A stretch of DNA of 64,000 nucleotides from Vibrio ouci (GTDB lineage: Bacteria > Pseudomonadota > Gammaproteobacteria > Enterobacterales > Vibrionaceae), in assembly GCF_004551525.1 (NCBI RefSeq), contig NZ_SATR01000002.1, positions 186,001 to 250,000 of the forward strand. The letters are read 5' to 3'. The notes under the pieces were generated by a model. The model saw only the letters and a list, made by a program, of their open reading frames with translations, was not told the DNA's origin and did no database searches. Position 1 is the stretch's first letter; each line of letters starts with the position of its first letter. The position numbers were made by a program, and so were the translations under genes. This document shows, one piece after another, positions 33,819 through 41,825 of the stretch.

Positions 33819-34909
33819 CCAATAACCTGCCTACTGTTCTGCTTCTCAAGGTACATATTACTATCTGCCATGAGGAGCAGTTCATTGACTTTACTTGAGT
33901 CTGTTGGAAAAGAAGCGTAACCGATACTGGTCGCAATCGTCACTTCGTTATATCCGCTAACCTGAATAGGCAGTTGCATCTCTTGCTCAATGATAGTTGC
34001 CAAGTGTTTTAGCTCATTTTCTGACGTAGCATTGGTTATCAATGCGAATTCATCCCCGCCAATACGATAGCTAGTCGCTGAGGCTTTCTTCAGTCGAGTG
34101 CTAAATGCTTGAAGTACTTTATCTCCGGCTTGATGTCCATATTTGTCATTGACCTGCTTAAACCCATTGAGATCGAGCAGAAAGATAGTGAATGGCTGTT
34201 CAAGGTGAGTAGCGCTATGCAGATCTTGAAACAGAGCAAGGCGATTTGATATGCCAGTTAAAGAGTCAGTTAAAGATTGTTCTTTATGATATTCGGATTC
34301 TTTTTGCAAAATAAACATTACCAGGATAATACATACGACCAGCAAAACAAGAGAAATCAGCTGAGTTTGGTGGAGCTCTCGAGCGTCCTGCATTTGTCTT
34401 TCGTATAGAGGGCTCTTGATTCGAAAGTTAGTGTTTATATAACGAATCATCGACATGTATAGTGAGTTAAATTCGCGTCCTAACTTGTCGGCATCCGCTT
34501 TTGATTTGAGGTTAAAGACTTGCGAGTCGAGTAGTTTGAATTGATTGAACAGTGTCTGAAAGTACATTCTCGCACCGGGCAGAGTAATAAAGGTGTCTGC
34601 CTCACGGCTTGTTAGAAGAAGATCAAATCGCGACCACGTAAGCTCATACTTGAGCTCCATACGATCTCTAAGTTTCGTGGAGTCATGGGCAAAAGGAGCC
34701 ATTGTATTGAGTTCTGCGAACTCTTTGGTCAACTGAAATAGAAACCAAGTCGCCTGGTTTTGTTGGTCACTGTACGACTGCGCATGATGGCGGGTGGCAT
34801 TTAAGAAATATAGGTTTGCAGCAACCACTACTACGCTAAGCAAAAGAAGCAGGTTCTTCGCTTTTCTTAATGAAGAGGTGGGCGTTTTATAGTTAGTTTG
34901 TTTCCACAT
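33815..34909 (-). CDS. Membrane-bound diguanylate cyclase (GGDEF)
   Basis: The 364-residue protein has one membrane helix near residues 20-38 and a periplasmic helical sensor (about 40-185). A second helix follows (LISLVLLVVCIILVMFILQ), then a GGDEF domain: SLTDSLTGISNRLALFQDL, LLDLNGFKQVNDKYGHQAGD, and active loop RIGGDEFAL near residues 290-294. It should make c-di-GMP in response to a periplasmic cue. It overlaps the end of the periplasmic-protein gene upstream (co-translated) and meets csgG tail-to-tail. I recall V. cholerae cdgA (VCA0074) with the same partner beside pst; without a search the symbol is not assigned. Confidence 0.9.
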   Translation of the reverse strand: MWKQTNYKTPTSSLRKAKNLLLLLSVVVVAANLYFLNATRHHAQSYSDQQNQATWFLFQLTKEFAELNTMAPFAHDSTKLRDRMELKYELTWSRFDLLLTSREADTFITLPGARMYFQTLFNQFKLLDSQVFNLKSKADADKLGREFNSLYMSMIRYINTNFRIKSPLYERQMQDARELHQTQLISLVLLVVCIILVMFILQKESEYHKEQSLTDSLTGISNRLALFQDLHSATHLEQPFTIFLLDLNGFKQVNDKYGHQAGDKVLQAFSTRLKKASATSYRIGGDEFALITNATSENELKHLATIIEQEMQLPIQVSGYNEVTIATSIGYASFPTDSSKVNELLLMADSNMYLEKQNSRQVIG

Positions 34910-35375
34910 CTTGTTTTCTATGTATCATTATCTCATCGATTTGCCATACCATCTGCGAATGGAACACTGCATTATTGGTTTCAGGGTATTTGTCAATATT
35001 AAATAGCATCCAATACGGCCCCTTATCTCGCACTCTCATTTTTTGTCCATCGACTTGGTAAGCAATGATTGGCTCGTATTTGTTGATATCGGCGATTGTG
35101 GAGCTTGCTGCGTAGTCATTTAAGGCGATAAAAGAAACGGAAAAAGCATCGTCAATCTGAAGTTGATTCAGTAAGTCGGAAACTTTAAAACCAGTGAATT
35201 CTTTCTCATCTGAGTACCACGGTAAGCTCGTAGTGAAGCTATTTGGTTCTAATTGAGCAACGATCTCTTCGTGCGTTATGGTAACTGGTGGCTCTTCCCC
35301 TACCCGGATGACTAACTGAGCGCCAAAGGCTTGGATACTGATAAGCATTGGCAATAATGCCCAAATCATTTTCAT
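34893..35375 (-). CDS. Periplasmic protein with a molybdopterin-oxidoreductase-like (SUOX-type) fold, no cofactor site seen
   Basis: The 160-residue precursor has a signal peptide (MKMIWALLPMLISIQAFGA). The mature region has motifs of the small sulfite-oxidase-like fold: FTGFKVSDLLNQLQID, FIALNDYAASSTIADI and KGPYWMLFNIDKYPE. The Cys that would bind molybdopterin is absent (no cysteine in the mature part), so it is probably a sensor or binding protein rather than an enzyme. It is co-translated with the membrane diguanylate cyclase downstream and may give it its input signal. I chose the ATG at 35375 with AAGGAAG ahead. Confidence 0.75.
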   Translation of the reverse strand: MKMIWALLPMLISIQAFGAQLVIRVGEEPPVTITHEEIVAQLEPNSFTTSLPWYSDEKEFTGFKVSDLLNQLQIDDAFSVSFIALNDYAASSTIADINKYEPIIAYQVDGQKMRVRDKGPYWMLFNIDKYPETNNAVFHSQMVWQIDEIMIHRKQDVETN

Positions 35376-35514
35376 AAGCACTTCCTTGCGACTTATATTT
35401 ATAAATTTGTTTATAACGTCATTATATGTTCAGATTGTGGCTATTTAAATCCCTTTCTGTATATCTTCTCGCCTTCTGAGGTGTTGGGGTTAAATCGCTG
35501 TATGAAACATAGAT

Positions 35515-35544
35515 ATAAAAAAGCCCCAAATCTGGGGCTTTTAA
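35515..35544 (-). terminator. Terminator of the YjiH-like gene
   Basis: The stem AAAAGCCCC / GGGGCTTTT with a six-base loop is followed by a T run on the minus strand. Confidence 0.88.
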
Positions 35545-35554
35545 AATTAAACAG

Positions 35555-36925
35555 TTAGAAGATGAGGTGGGCAACGCCTGCGATTACGGGCAGTGTAATG
35601 AGCGTTCGCAAGATGAAGATGGCGAATAACTCAAAGATGTTGACCGGAATGCGGCTACCTAACAGTAGCGCGCCGACTTCTGACATATAAATTAGCTGAG
35701 TAACTGACATTGCAGCGATGACAAATCGAGTCATCTCGTTATCGATTGAAGCGGCTAAAATGGCAGGAATAAACATATCTGCAAAACCAACCACGATTGT
35801 TTCAGATGCGGCGGCTGCTTCAGGGACACCCAGTAGCTCTAAGAAAGGAATAAATGGTTGGCCTAGGATACTAAATACAGATGTGTATTCAGCAATGATC
35901 AGCGCAATCGTACCTAATCCCATCACAACAGGTAAAACGCCAAACACCATATCTACTGCGTTTCGGACACCTTCTCCGAATACACCTTTTACAGACTTAA
36001 CTTGAGCTGACTTTTTAAGTGCAAGCTCTAGCCCCCATGAGAACGTCGTATGTCCTTCTGGGATCGCGTCAGCGTCTTTATGTGGCTTACTACCATCAAT
36101 AAATTCATTTTTCTTACGGCTTAAAGGTGGCAAACGAGGGATGATGATAGCGGCAACTAGACCGGCTAAACAAATTGCACCGTAGAAGGGTAGGAATAAG
36201 TGTTCAAGTTCAACCTGAGCAATAACAACAAGGCTAAATGTGATTGATACAGCAGAGAAAGTGGTACCAACAACTGCAGCTTCACGCTGAGTGTAGAATT
36301 TGTTCTCGTATTGCTTGCTTGTTAGAAGAATACCGACAGAGCCGTCACCTAACCAAGATGCCATACAATCGATAGCACTGCGTCCAGGCAGGTTAAACAC
36401 TGGTCGCATAATCTTGCTAAGAAGCGTACCAAACAGCTCAAGCAGACCGAAGTTAAGTAGAAGAGGGAGTAACAGACCTGCAAAAATGAATACAGAAAAC
36501 AGAGTCGGCAGTAAACCTTCTAGTACTAGACCACCTGTATTTTCTTCCCATACGGCTTCTGGGCCGACTTGGAAAAACGTCATCGCAACTGCTAAGCCAC
36601 CGATCACACGAACCAATAACCACAACGGACTTGGATTAAACAAGCCGTTTAGGAACTCGCTGTTGGCGATAAATGCGGGTGTTTTTATGCGACATAGAAC
36701 AGACGCTACTGCCATAAACGCGATGATACTTGTCACAATAGTGACGAGGTTTTCACCAAAAATCGCTTGAATTGATTTCGCTAGGACAGCGACAGGAATT
36801 GTAATATCCCCTTCATAACTGACTGGAGCCATAAATAGGAATAGGCCAATCAATGAAGGAATAAAGAATATCCAAAAGTTACCTTTACTTTCCGTCTGTT
36901 CTGGTGCTTGAGCGTTGTTTTGCAT
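35555..36925 (-). CDS. YjiH-family membrane protein with nucleoside-recognition (gate) domain
   Basis: The 456-residue protein has about ten membrane helices. It contains gate-domain features such as RSAIDCMASWLGDGSVGILL, EAAVVGTTFSAVSITFSLVV and AAAASETIVVGFADMFIPAI. The family pattern is that of YjiH/spore-maturation-like proteins, suspected transporters with no proven substrate. I take the ATG at 36925; a TTG at 36943 is in frame. It is transcribed alone with its own terminator. The cytoplasmic N-terminus is Gln/Glu-rich (QNNAQAPEQTESKG). Confidence 0.82.
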   Translation of the reverse strand: MQNNAQAPEQTESKGNFWIFFIPSLIGLFLFMAPVSYEGDITIPVAVLAKSIQAIFGENLVTIVTSIIAFMAVASVLCRIKTPAFIANSEFLNGLFNPSPLWLLVRVIGGLAVAMTFFQVGPEAVWEENTGGLVLEGLLPTLFSVFIFAGLLLPLLLNFGLLELFGTLLSKIMRPVFNLPGRSAIDCMASWLGDGSVGILLTSKQYENKFYTQREAAVVGTTFSAVSITFSLVVIAQVELEHLFLPFYGAICLAGLVAAIIIPRLPPLSRKKNEFIDGSKPHKDADAIPEGHTTFSWGLELALKKSAQVKSVKGVFGEGVRNAVDMVFGVLPVVMGLGTIALIIAEYTSVFSILGQPFIPFLELLGVPEAAAASETIVVGFADMFIPAILAASIDNEMTRFVIAAMSVTQLIYMSEVGALLLGSRIPVNIFELFAIFILRTLITLPVIAGVAHLIF

Positions 36926-37165
36926 ATGTTTCTCGAGGTACAACTAGTCAAATATTAACAGCCAATCCGAATGGCATATATATTCACTAAACGTCCATAT
37001 TTATCAGAATGGCCGCAAGAGTAATGGCTTTTTGCTGTTCTTGCAATACTATTCAATAAATAGGGCTAACTATTCATGATAAAAAGTCGTCCATTAATAG
37101 ATGTTTAGATAAATGTTTTGTTAATGTTAATTTGTTTGCTTGTTTGTATCAAGAATTGATGCGGA

Positions 37166-37831
37166 TTATTTGTGAATCTGCCGTGTTGAGATAAAGCCCC
37201 AATAGGTGACTGCAAGTAGAGCAGATAGCATCACTGGGCCGAGCAAGGCAGCAATTTGATAGTGAGAATACAGTTTTGCACCTATGATGCCGCCGGATAA
37301 AAAACCAACGAATATAAACAGAAACAGTTTGGCTTTCCGGTAATCAAACTTTTCTCCGCGCAGTTTCGCACCGATCATCAGCCCAAGATCGGTGATGATG
37401 CCTGTCATGTGTGTGGTACGAACAACCGCTCCACTAAAGGTGGTCAGCATCGCATTTTGTAAGCCACATGCGGCAGAAGCAAGGTACTGTCCTGATTGGA
37501 AGTCGTTTTTTAGTAGCCAGTAAGCCAGCAACAACAACAGACTCTCAATACATAGTGCAACCCCATAACGGCGGCCTAACTTTAATGCAGTGCTTTCAAT
37601 AAACACGCCGCTTAATGTTGCGCCGAGTAAGAAGCTCATCAAAATGAAAAACAGATGGCCTGTTTGCTGGTTGAAGGCTTCAAGTGAGGTACCAAGCAGT
37701 GTTACGGTTCCTGATATGTGTGACACTGCTTGATGAGAAAACCCGAGTAAGCCTACTGCATTAACGGTTCCGGCAAGTAAGGCAAGTAGAAAAGCTCCTG
37801 ATTCTACCCAACGTGGAAGTTTGGAAATCAA
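37166..37831 (-). CDS. YoaK-family (DUF1275) membrane protein
   Basis: The 221-residue protein has about six helices. The conserved DUF1275 start is AFLLALLAGTVNAVGLLGF, followed by SHISGTVTLLG and GLQNAMLTTFSGAVVRTTHM-type motifs. Length is normal. Function of the family is unknown; it is an inner-membrane protein. Start is a TTG at 37831 with AAGGAG eight bases upstream. It is separated from the YjiH-like gene by about 240 bases of AT-rich sequence without a gene. Confidence 0.88.
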   Translation of the reverse strand: MISKLPRWVESGAFLLALLAGTVNAVGLLGFSHQAVSHISGTVTLLGTSLEAFNQQTGHLFFILMSFLLGATLSGVFIESTALKLGRRYGVALCIESLLLLLAYWLLKNDFQSGQYLASAACGLQNAMLTTFSGAVVRTTHMTGIITDLGLMIGAKLRGEKFDYRKAKLFLFIFVGFLSGGIIGAKLYSHYQIAALLGPVMLSALLAVTYWGFISTRQIHK

Positions 37832-37920
37832 AATACGCTCCTTAGAATTAGAGCGAAATTATAGTGCTACTGATTGAGGAGCGGTAGGCAAAGTTTGAGT
37901 TAATTGTTGATCCCTGACAA

Positions 37921-38328
37921 TTAAAGGTAATGTTCCATCTGGCAATCAAATTTAACCCAGCCCGTTTTTCTTTCTTCATAGATAGAAAAGCTTGGAGTGG
38001 GTAAGTCTTGCTCATTAAAAACTCCGACAGGAATAACAATATAATCAGTGGCCGCATGGAGTTTAAGTAACATAGTGGTGCTGCACCGTGGACAGAATGA
38101 GTATGTCACCTCACTTCCTGAATCACTAAGACGGGTGTATTCAACCATGTCACCACTAAATGAAACCTGTTCTTTATGAAAGCGTGCTTGCACACCGAAC
38201 ACGCTTCCGGTGCGTTTTTGACATTCGAAACAGTGGCAAATTGCAGTACGCGTTGGTTCTCCTCGACAGACGAGGCTCACTTGACCGCAGCTACAGTCGG
38301 CTATTCGGATTTTATGTGATTGCTCCAT
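37921..38328 (-). CDS. GFA/CENP-V-type zinc-binding protein
   Basis: The 135-residue protein shows the zinc ligands of the glutathione-dependent formaldehyde-activating (GFA) family: CSCGQV near residues 11-16, CHCFECQKRTGSVFG and CPRCSTTM. Members bind zinc with a Mss4-like fold; some have weak glutathione lyase activity and most are uncharacterised. I choose the ATG at 38328 because AAAGGAGA lies just ahead. It is a stand-alone gene divergent from the membrane-anchored protein at 38402. Confidence 0.9.
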   Translation of the reverse strand: MEQSHKIRIADCSCGQVSLVCRGEPTRTAICHCFECQKRTGSVFGVQARFHKEQVSFSGDMVEYTRLSDSGSEVTYSFCPRCSTTMLLKLHAATDYIVIPVGVFNEQDLPTPSFSIYEERKTGWVKFDCQMEHYL

Positions 38329-38401
38329 TTTGTCTCCTTTCAATTGCCTGTTACCATGACGCTTCAATTATCTTGAAACTTAATGAATTATTCCTCGCCT
38401 C

Positions 38402-39016
38402 ATGAAGAAACGTCTTTTACCTATACCTCTTATTCTTTTGATTCCTATCGTATTACTAATCATAGTCGCTGTGGCAGGAATTTATCGTTTTAGCTTGTCT
38501 GATGAAGAGATATTGGCCAAGTTTCCAAGCCAAGTCTCTAGCCAAGATGCCATTATGCAGTCTGTATTTGGTATTCGAACGCCAAACCCATGGACGGTGA
38601 AAATCCCAGACAGTAGTGCATTTACATTTATAGACGATGTGGTGCAAGGAAACCTATTAAAAGGGAGTTACGAAGATGGCGCCGAACGTGGCGTGGTAAC
38701 GATTGATAGTCAGCAGATAGTGAGCTTGGACAGCAATACTCATATTTCTGTTTTAGCGTTGAGCAATCAAGGCAGCGGTCAATTCTACTATTTAATGCTT
38801 TCGCAATATGACGAGTTTCGCAACCGATTGATTACCCAAGACTCTGTGCTGCTCGGTGATCGTATTGATGTCCTGAGCTTAGAAGAGGGAGAGAAACAAA
38901 GTGTCGTGATTACTTTCCTTGAACATGAGAAGAGCCAAGCAATGGCAGAGACTCCTTCGAAGCAGGTGAAGCGCGCATTTATCGTGTCAGATAAAGGGGA
39001 GTTAATCAGTCAATAA
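38402..39016 (+). CDS. Hypothetical protein with N-terminal membrane anchor
   Basis: The 204-residue protein starts with a strong membrane helix (PIPLILLIPIVLLIIVAVAG) after a basic Lys-Lys-Arg, so it is anchored with the rest outside the cytoplasm. The soluble part has mixed alpha/beta composition (EEILAKFPSQVSSQDAIMQS; FYYLMLSQYDEFRNRLIT) and no cysteines. I do not recognise a family. It lies alone between the GFA gene (divergent) and the CBM48-like gene on the same strand. Confidence 0.65.
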   Translation: MKKRLLPIPLILLIPIVLLIIVAVAGIYRFSLSDEEILAKFPSQVSSQDAIMQSVFGIRTPNPWTVKIPDSSAFTFIDDVVQGNLLKGSYEDGAERGVVTIDSQQIVSLDSNTHISVLALSNQGSGQFYYLMLSQYDEFRNRLITQDSVLLGDRIDVLSLEEGEKQSVVITFLEHEKSQAMAETPSKQVKRAFIVSDKGELISQ

Positions 39017-39116
39017 AAGCTGTTGTTTGATTCGACATTGAGAATGTGCGACATATTGCTTATGATTTGTACTGTTAAGTAGTGAGATGGAATCATTTGT
39101 CGTTAAGGGAGTAAAC

Positions 39117-39416
39117 ATGATCAATAAACGTTTTTTTAAAACAAAAGACGAAGTGGAAGTGACATTCGAGGTGGCGGAAAGCGAAGTCGATCAATCGATA
39201 GCTATCGTAGCGGACTTTTTGGATTGGAAACCGACTGCGATGAAAAAGGTCGCAAAGTCGAAGTCTTATAAGTTTCGTGTCCGGTTACCAAAAGATAGTC
39301 AGTTTGAGTTCCGTTATCTGGTTGATAATGAGAAGTGGATTAACGACGTCAATGCGGATCACTACCAACCAAATGGTTTCGGTGAAGACAACAGTTTGGT
39401 CTCTACTTATCAGTAG
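39117..39416 (+). CDS. Isoamylase-N/CBM48-like small protein
   Basis: The 99-residue protein is a single beta-sandwich resembling the early-set domain of glycogen-branching and debranching enzymes and AMPK-beta: VEVTFEV, ADFLDWKPTAMKKV and FEFRYLVDNEKWINDVNADH. Such stand-alone domains bind glycogen-like glucans. I take the ATG at 39117, with AAGGGAG upstream. It ends at a strong terminator. A link to glycogen storage is inferred from the domain only. Confidence 0.8.
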   Translation: MINKRFFKTKDEVEVTFEVAESEVDQSIAIVADFLDWKPTAMKKVAKSKSYKFRVRLPKDSQFEFRYLVDNEKWINDVNADHYQPNGFGEDNSLVSTYQ

Positions 39417-39454
39417 TCGATATGTAATCGAATGAAATTGTTAAATTTTGCGAA

Positions 39455-39482
39455 TAAAAGGGCGTTTTACACGCCCTTTTTC
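39455..39482 (+). terminator. Terminator of the CBM48-like gene
   Basis: The stem AAAAGGGCGT / ACGCCCTTTT with a short loop (TTTAC region) is followed by further Ts. Confidence 0.9.
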
Positions 39483-39569
39483 TGTGAAAATTCACAATCC
39501 AAAGGTGACAATCAATAGACAAATTTGTACCCTTAAGCCCTCTGTTTATTTCTATCTATAGGTCACACT

Positions 39570-40877
39570 GTGCAATCTAGAAGTTTGAAGTCCCGCTTCC
39601 AAGCGCTATCTATGCCGAAAAGGATGATGGCGTTGACTGTTCCAGTTATTGCGGCGATTGCAGTTTCAACAACTTCGGACCATAGCGGCACCCAGCGAAC
39701 TATCGAGTTATCACTTCCAGAATCGAAGATTGTGAACAACATCTTGATGGAACAAGACTTGATCGAAGATCGCCCAAATTATGAGTATGTCATCCAGGCC
39801 GGTGACAACCTAAGCAGCATTTTTGAACAGCTTGGTTTTGGTTACAGCGAGCTAATGAAGATCATGGAAACGGATCTTAACTTCCTCGCACTTGATACAC
39901 TTAAGCCTGGCAACAAGCTACGTTTTTGGCGCGATGAGGAAACTGGTGCACTAAACAAGATGGAACTTGAGTTTACCCTTGTTGAGAGAGCGGTATATAG
40001 CCGTTTAGATGATGGGAGCTATGAGTTTAAGGATATTAAAATTCCTGGTGTGTGGAAGTCCTTCCCACTGGTAGGCGAGATTAACGGCAGTTTCTCAACG
40101 TCCGTTAATGCACTAGGTCTAGGAAAAAGTGAGATCGAACAAGTGGTCGCCTTGTTGAAAGACAAAGTGAACTTTGCTCGCGATCTTCGTGCTGGAGATC
40201 GCTTTGAGGTCGTTCAATCGCGTCAGTTTGTTGATGACAAACTAACGGGTAACCGTGAAATCCAAGCGGTTAAGATTTTCAACCAAGGTCGAGAGTTTTC
40301 TGCTTATCTTCACTCAGATGGTCAATACTATGACCAAAATGGTGACAGTCTCCAGCGTGCGTTCCAGCGTAGACCCGTAAATGGGGGCTATCGCTTGAGC
40401 TCTAACTTTAACCCATACCGTAAGCATCCAGTGACTGGAAGAGTTTCTCCTCACAACGGAACGGACTGGGCCGTACCAACGGGTACACCTATTGTTTCAA
40501 CAGGTGATGGTGTCGTGGTGATGACTCGTAAACACCCTTATGCGGGTAATTACGTGGTTGTTCAGCATGGCAGCCGCTACAAAACGCGTTACTTACACCT
40601 AAGTAAGATTCTGGTTCGTAAAGGTCAGAAAGTCTCTCGTGGTCAGAGAATTGGTTTATCTGGCGCGACAGGGCGTGTTACTGGGCCTCATATTCACTAT
40701 GAATTGATTGACCGCGGTCGACCAGTGAACGCAATGAAGGCGAATATTCCAATGGCGAATTCAGTGCCTAAGAGTCAAATGGCAGCATTTGAAGCTCGTC
40801 GTCACGAGATGGATACCATGCTAAGACAAAAAGAGTTAGAACTCGCTAAGTCTTCAAGTAGCAATACAGCAAGTTAG
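39570..40877 (+). CDS. shyB: Peptidoglycan D,D-endopeptidase, M23 family (ShyB-like)
   Basis: The 435-residue protein has an N-terminal anchor (MMALTVPVIAAIAVSTT, about residues 19-35), a LysM/OapA-like domain (YVIQAGDNLSSIFEQLGFG, about 70-110) and a C-terminal M23 metallopeptidase. The zinc ligands appear in HNGTDWAVPTG (His, Asp) and GPHIHYEL (HxH). It cuts peptide crosslinks in the wall to allow growth. By neighbourhood (near the pst and diguanylate cyclase genes) it fits ShyB of V. cholerae, which I recall as Zur-controlled; no clear Zur box is seen here. Start is a GTG at 39570; ATG at 39612 is in frame. Confidence 0.85.
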   Translation: MQSRSLKSRFQALSMPKRMMALTVPVIAAIAVSTTSDHSGTQRTIELSLPESKIVNNILMEQDLIEDRPNYEYVIQAGDNLSSIFEQLGFGYSELMKIMETDLNFLALDTLKPGNKLRFWRDEETGALNKMELEFTLVERAVYSRLDDGSYEFKDIKIPGVWKSFPLVGEINGSFSTSVNALGLGKSEIEQVVALLKDKVNFARDLRAGDRFEVVQSRQFVDDKLTGNREIQAVKIFNQGREFSAYLHSDGQYYDQNGDSLQRAFQRRPVNGGYRLSSNFNPYRKHPVTGRVSPHNGTDWAVPTGTPIVSTGDGVVVMTRKHPYAGNYVVVQHGSRYKTRYLHLSKILVRKGQKVSRGQRIGLSGATGRVTGPHIHYELIDRGRPVNAMKANIPMANSVPKSQMAAFEARRHEMDTMLRQKELELAKSSSSNTAS

Positions 40878-40878
40878 T

Positions 40879-40905
40879 AAAAAGCTCCTTCGGGAGCTTT
40901 TTTAT
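40879..40905 (+). terminator. Terminator of the ShyB-like gene
   Basis: The stem AGCTCC / GGAGCT closed by a stable TTCG tetraloop is followed by TTTTTT. Confidence 0.93.
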
Positions 40906-41010
40906 TACGTGATGAACATAAAAGTTGCACTACATAGTTGTAAAGAATGTTACAAATTTTAGTGATCGTGTAGATAAAAAACACAATGCATAACCAATAA
41001 TTTTCACAAA

Positions 41011-41024
41011 TTGATTTCCCTCAA
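41011..41024 (+). promoter_or_regulatory. FNR-like box upstream of ompW
   Basis: TTGATTTCCCTCAA matches the FNR consensus TTGAT-N4-ATCAA at nine of ten positions. It lies 91 bases before the ompW start, a position compatible with class II activation from a promoter near 41050. OmpW genes are known FNR targets in enterobacteria. Confidence 0.6.
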
Positions 41025-41114
41025 TTTTGTAAGGTTTTTATGTGCTACTTTGCGGCGCAAATAACAATGATTCCTTCAATCAATTAAAACAAAACCCTAC
41101 AAAAGGAAATCACA

Positions 41115-41762
41115 ATGAAAAAAACACTCTTAAGCCTGACTGTGTTAGCTACTCTTGCCTCTGCAAACGCTTTTGCTCATAAAGAGGGCGACTTTATTGT
41201 ACGTGGTGGGCTAGCAGCTGTAGTGCCAAATGATAGCAGTGGTGACGTGCTTAATAACCCGGGCAGTAAATTCTCAGTAGATTCAAACATTCAACTTGGT
41301 CTTACTGTTGGCTACATGTTTACTGACAATATCAGTTTTGAAGTGCTAGCCGCAACGCCGTTTTCTCACAAAATTTCAACTAACCACGGTGGGTTAGGTG
41401 AAATTGCAGAAACTAAGCATCTACCACCAACCTTTATGATTCAATACTACTTCGGTGAAGCAGAAAGTGACCTTCGCCCTTACGTAGGTGCTGGTATCAA
41501 CTACACAGTTTTCTTTGATGAAGAATTAAATAGCACAGGGACAGGGGCTGGTTTAAGTAATCTGTCACTTGATGATTCATGGGGTCTAGCGGCTAATGCA
41601 GGTGTGGATTATATGCTTAATGATGATTGGTTCCTCAATGCGTCAGTTTGGTATGCAGATATTGAAACCACTGCAAAATACACTGCTGGTGCGCAAGAGT
41701 TTTCGACTGATGTAACCATTGACCCATGGGTATTTATGATTGGCGGCGGTTACAAGTTCTAA
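41115..41762 (+). CDS. ompW: Outer-membrane protein OmpW
   Basis: The 215-residue precursor has a signal peptide (LLSLTVLATLASANAFA) and an eight-stranded barrel with OmpW motifs: FIVRGGLAAVVPND, QLGLTVGYMFTDNISFEVLA, PPTFMIQYYFGEA, RPYVGAGINYTVFF, a terminal IDPWVFMIGGGYKF with C-terminal Phe. It forms a small hydrophobic channel in the outer membrane and is often responsive to oxygen and salt. AAAAGGAAA precedes the ATG. A FNR-like box is upstream and a terminator follows. Confidence 0.95.
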   Translation: MKKTLLSLTVLATLASANAFAHKEGDFIVRGGLAAVVPNDSSGDVLNNPGSKFSVDSNIQLGLTVGYMFTDNISFEVLAATPFSHKISTNHGGLGEIAETKHLPPTFMIQYYFGEAESDLRPYVGAGINYTVFFDEELNSTGTGAGLSNLSLDDSWGLAANAGVDYMLNDDWFLNASVWYADIETTAKYTAGAQEFSTDVTIDPWVFMIGGGYKF

Positions 41763-41775
41763 TCATACAGCGAAT

Positions 41776-41806
41776 TAAAAAAGGCTTCCTACTGGAAGCC
41801 TTTTTA
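41776..41806. terminator. Bidirectional terminator between ompW and ppsA
   Basis: The stem AAAAAAGGCTTCC / GGAAGCCTTTTT with a TACT loop lies between convergent genes. Confidence 0.92.
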
Positions 41807-41825
41807 CTGTTATCAATTCAAGGTG

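Noticed and set aside
36300..36770. Long plus-strand frame opposite the YjiH-like gene
   Set aside because: The composition is Ser/Pro/Arg-rich, typical of an antisense shadow; the minus-strand frame has clear membrane-protein motifs.
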